Source: a bacterium
Lineage (GTDB): Bacteria; 4484-113; JAGGVC01
DNA length: 13,223 nt
Assembly: GCA_039961635.1 (NCBI GenBank)
Contig: JABRWB010000010.1
Coordinates: 1 to 13,223 of the forward strand
Direction: 5' to 3'
In this document: positions 13,086 through 13,223 of the stretch, in pieces
Layout: each line of letters begins with the position of its first letter
Numbering within the stretch: the first letter of the stretch is position 1
Notes under the pieces: model-generated
Databases searched by the model: none
What the model was told of the DNA's origin: nothing
Seen by the model: only the letters and a program-made list of their open reading frames with translations
Program-made: the position numbers and the translations under genes

Positions 13086-13223
13086 GCGGATTTGGATGTT
13101 GCGGCACGGGTTCGCGGCGCTCGCCGTTGCTTTGCTGCTTGCCGGGGTCGGCGCTTTTCATTCTTCCGCCGGCGAGTTGTTGCTGCAATCGCCGGATTCA
13201 CCGGCAGTTCAAGCGCAGTCCGG
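13057..13223 (+). CDS. 5' end of an exported protein, product unknown (partial)
   Basis: ATG 13057 has GAGGAG (13047-13052) four bases upstream, a good ribosome binding site. The 55 visible codons start with a signal peptide: a basic stretch (VKRIWMLRHG) and a hydrophobic core (FAALAVALLLAGVGAFHSSA), with likely cleavage near SSA-GE. The mature part (ELLLQSPDSPAVQAQS) is too short to place in a family. An internal ATG at 13096 is possible but lacks a ribosome binding site. The start codon lies within the -10 box of the leftward tRNA-Thr gene, and the 5' region must be transcribed through or from the tRNA gene, so expression of the two may interfere. Confidence 0.8.
   Translation, partial: MVLNSALGVKRIWMLRHGFAALAVALLLAGVGAFHSSAGELLLQSPDSPAVQAQS

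Overview
This window looks like chromosomal DNA of a flagellated, G+C-rich bacterium, most likely from a poorly cultivated lineage. The evidence is a run of basal-body and export genes (fliF, fliG, fliH, fliI, fliJ), frequent GTG and TTG starts, and several exported proteins of families found in bacteria with complex envelopes. A SpoIID/LytB-domain protein is present, but this family also occurs outside spore-formers and does not prove sporulation. I cannot name the phylum from sequence alone.

Layout. 1-43: the first codons of a leftward gene with a strong ribosome binding site. 94-390: an A+T-rich ORF for a small three-helix membrane protein, unlike its G+C-rich surroundings. 391-977: no convincing gene; it contains a compact nested inverted repeat at 648-700. 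978/1098-3841: two rightward genes for exported proteins, a caspase-like (peptidase C14) protein with an EF-hand loop and a PEGA-like domain, and a TPR protein with a TolB/CsgG-like front domain. 3937-4128: a leftward single-cluster [4Fe-4S] ferredoxin. 4290-10037: the flagellar genes fliF-fliG-fliH-fliI-fliJ, with their own promoter and a GC hairpin directly before the fliF ribosome binding site. 10027-12891: three genes coupled to or close behind fliJ: an unrecognised exported protein with a pseudopilin-like segment and a polyglutamine run, a YkgJ-type cysteine-cluster protein, and a SpoIID-domain protein with its own promoter. 12973-13044: tRNA-Thr(CGU) on the minus strand. 13057 to the end: the start of another exported protein, whose ATG lies inside the tRNA promoter.

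How the genes work together. FliF forms the MS ring, FliG is the rotor/switch protein mounted on it, and FliH, FliI and FliJ are the regulator, ATPase and stalk of the flagellar export engine. The usual upstream flgB-flgC-fliE and downstream fliK/flgD/flgE genes are absent here, so the flagellar locus appears split.

The most interesting signals are regulatory. The TPR and spoIID-like genes, and probably the caspase-like gene, have a TANNNT -10 box exactly 7 bases before the start codon and no ribosome binding site, as expected for leaderless mRNAs. For the caspase-like gene that spacing points to an ATC codon at 978, which would add a signal/anchor sequence that no ATG, GTG or TTG provides.
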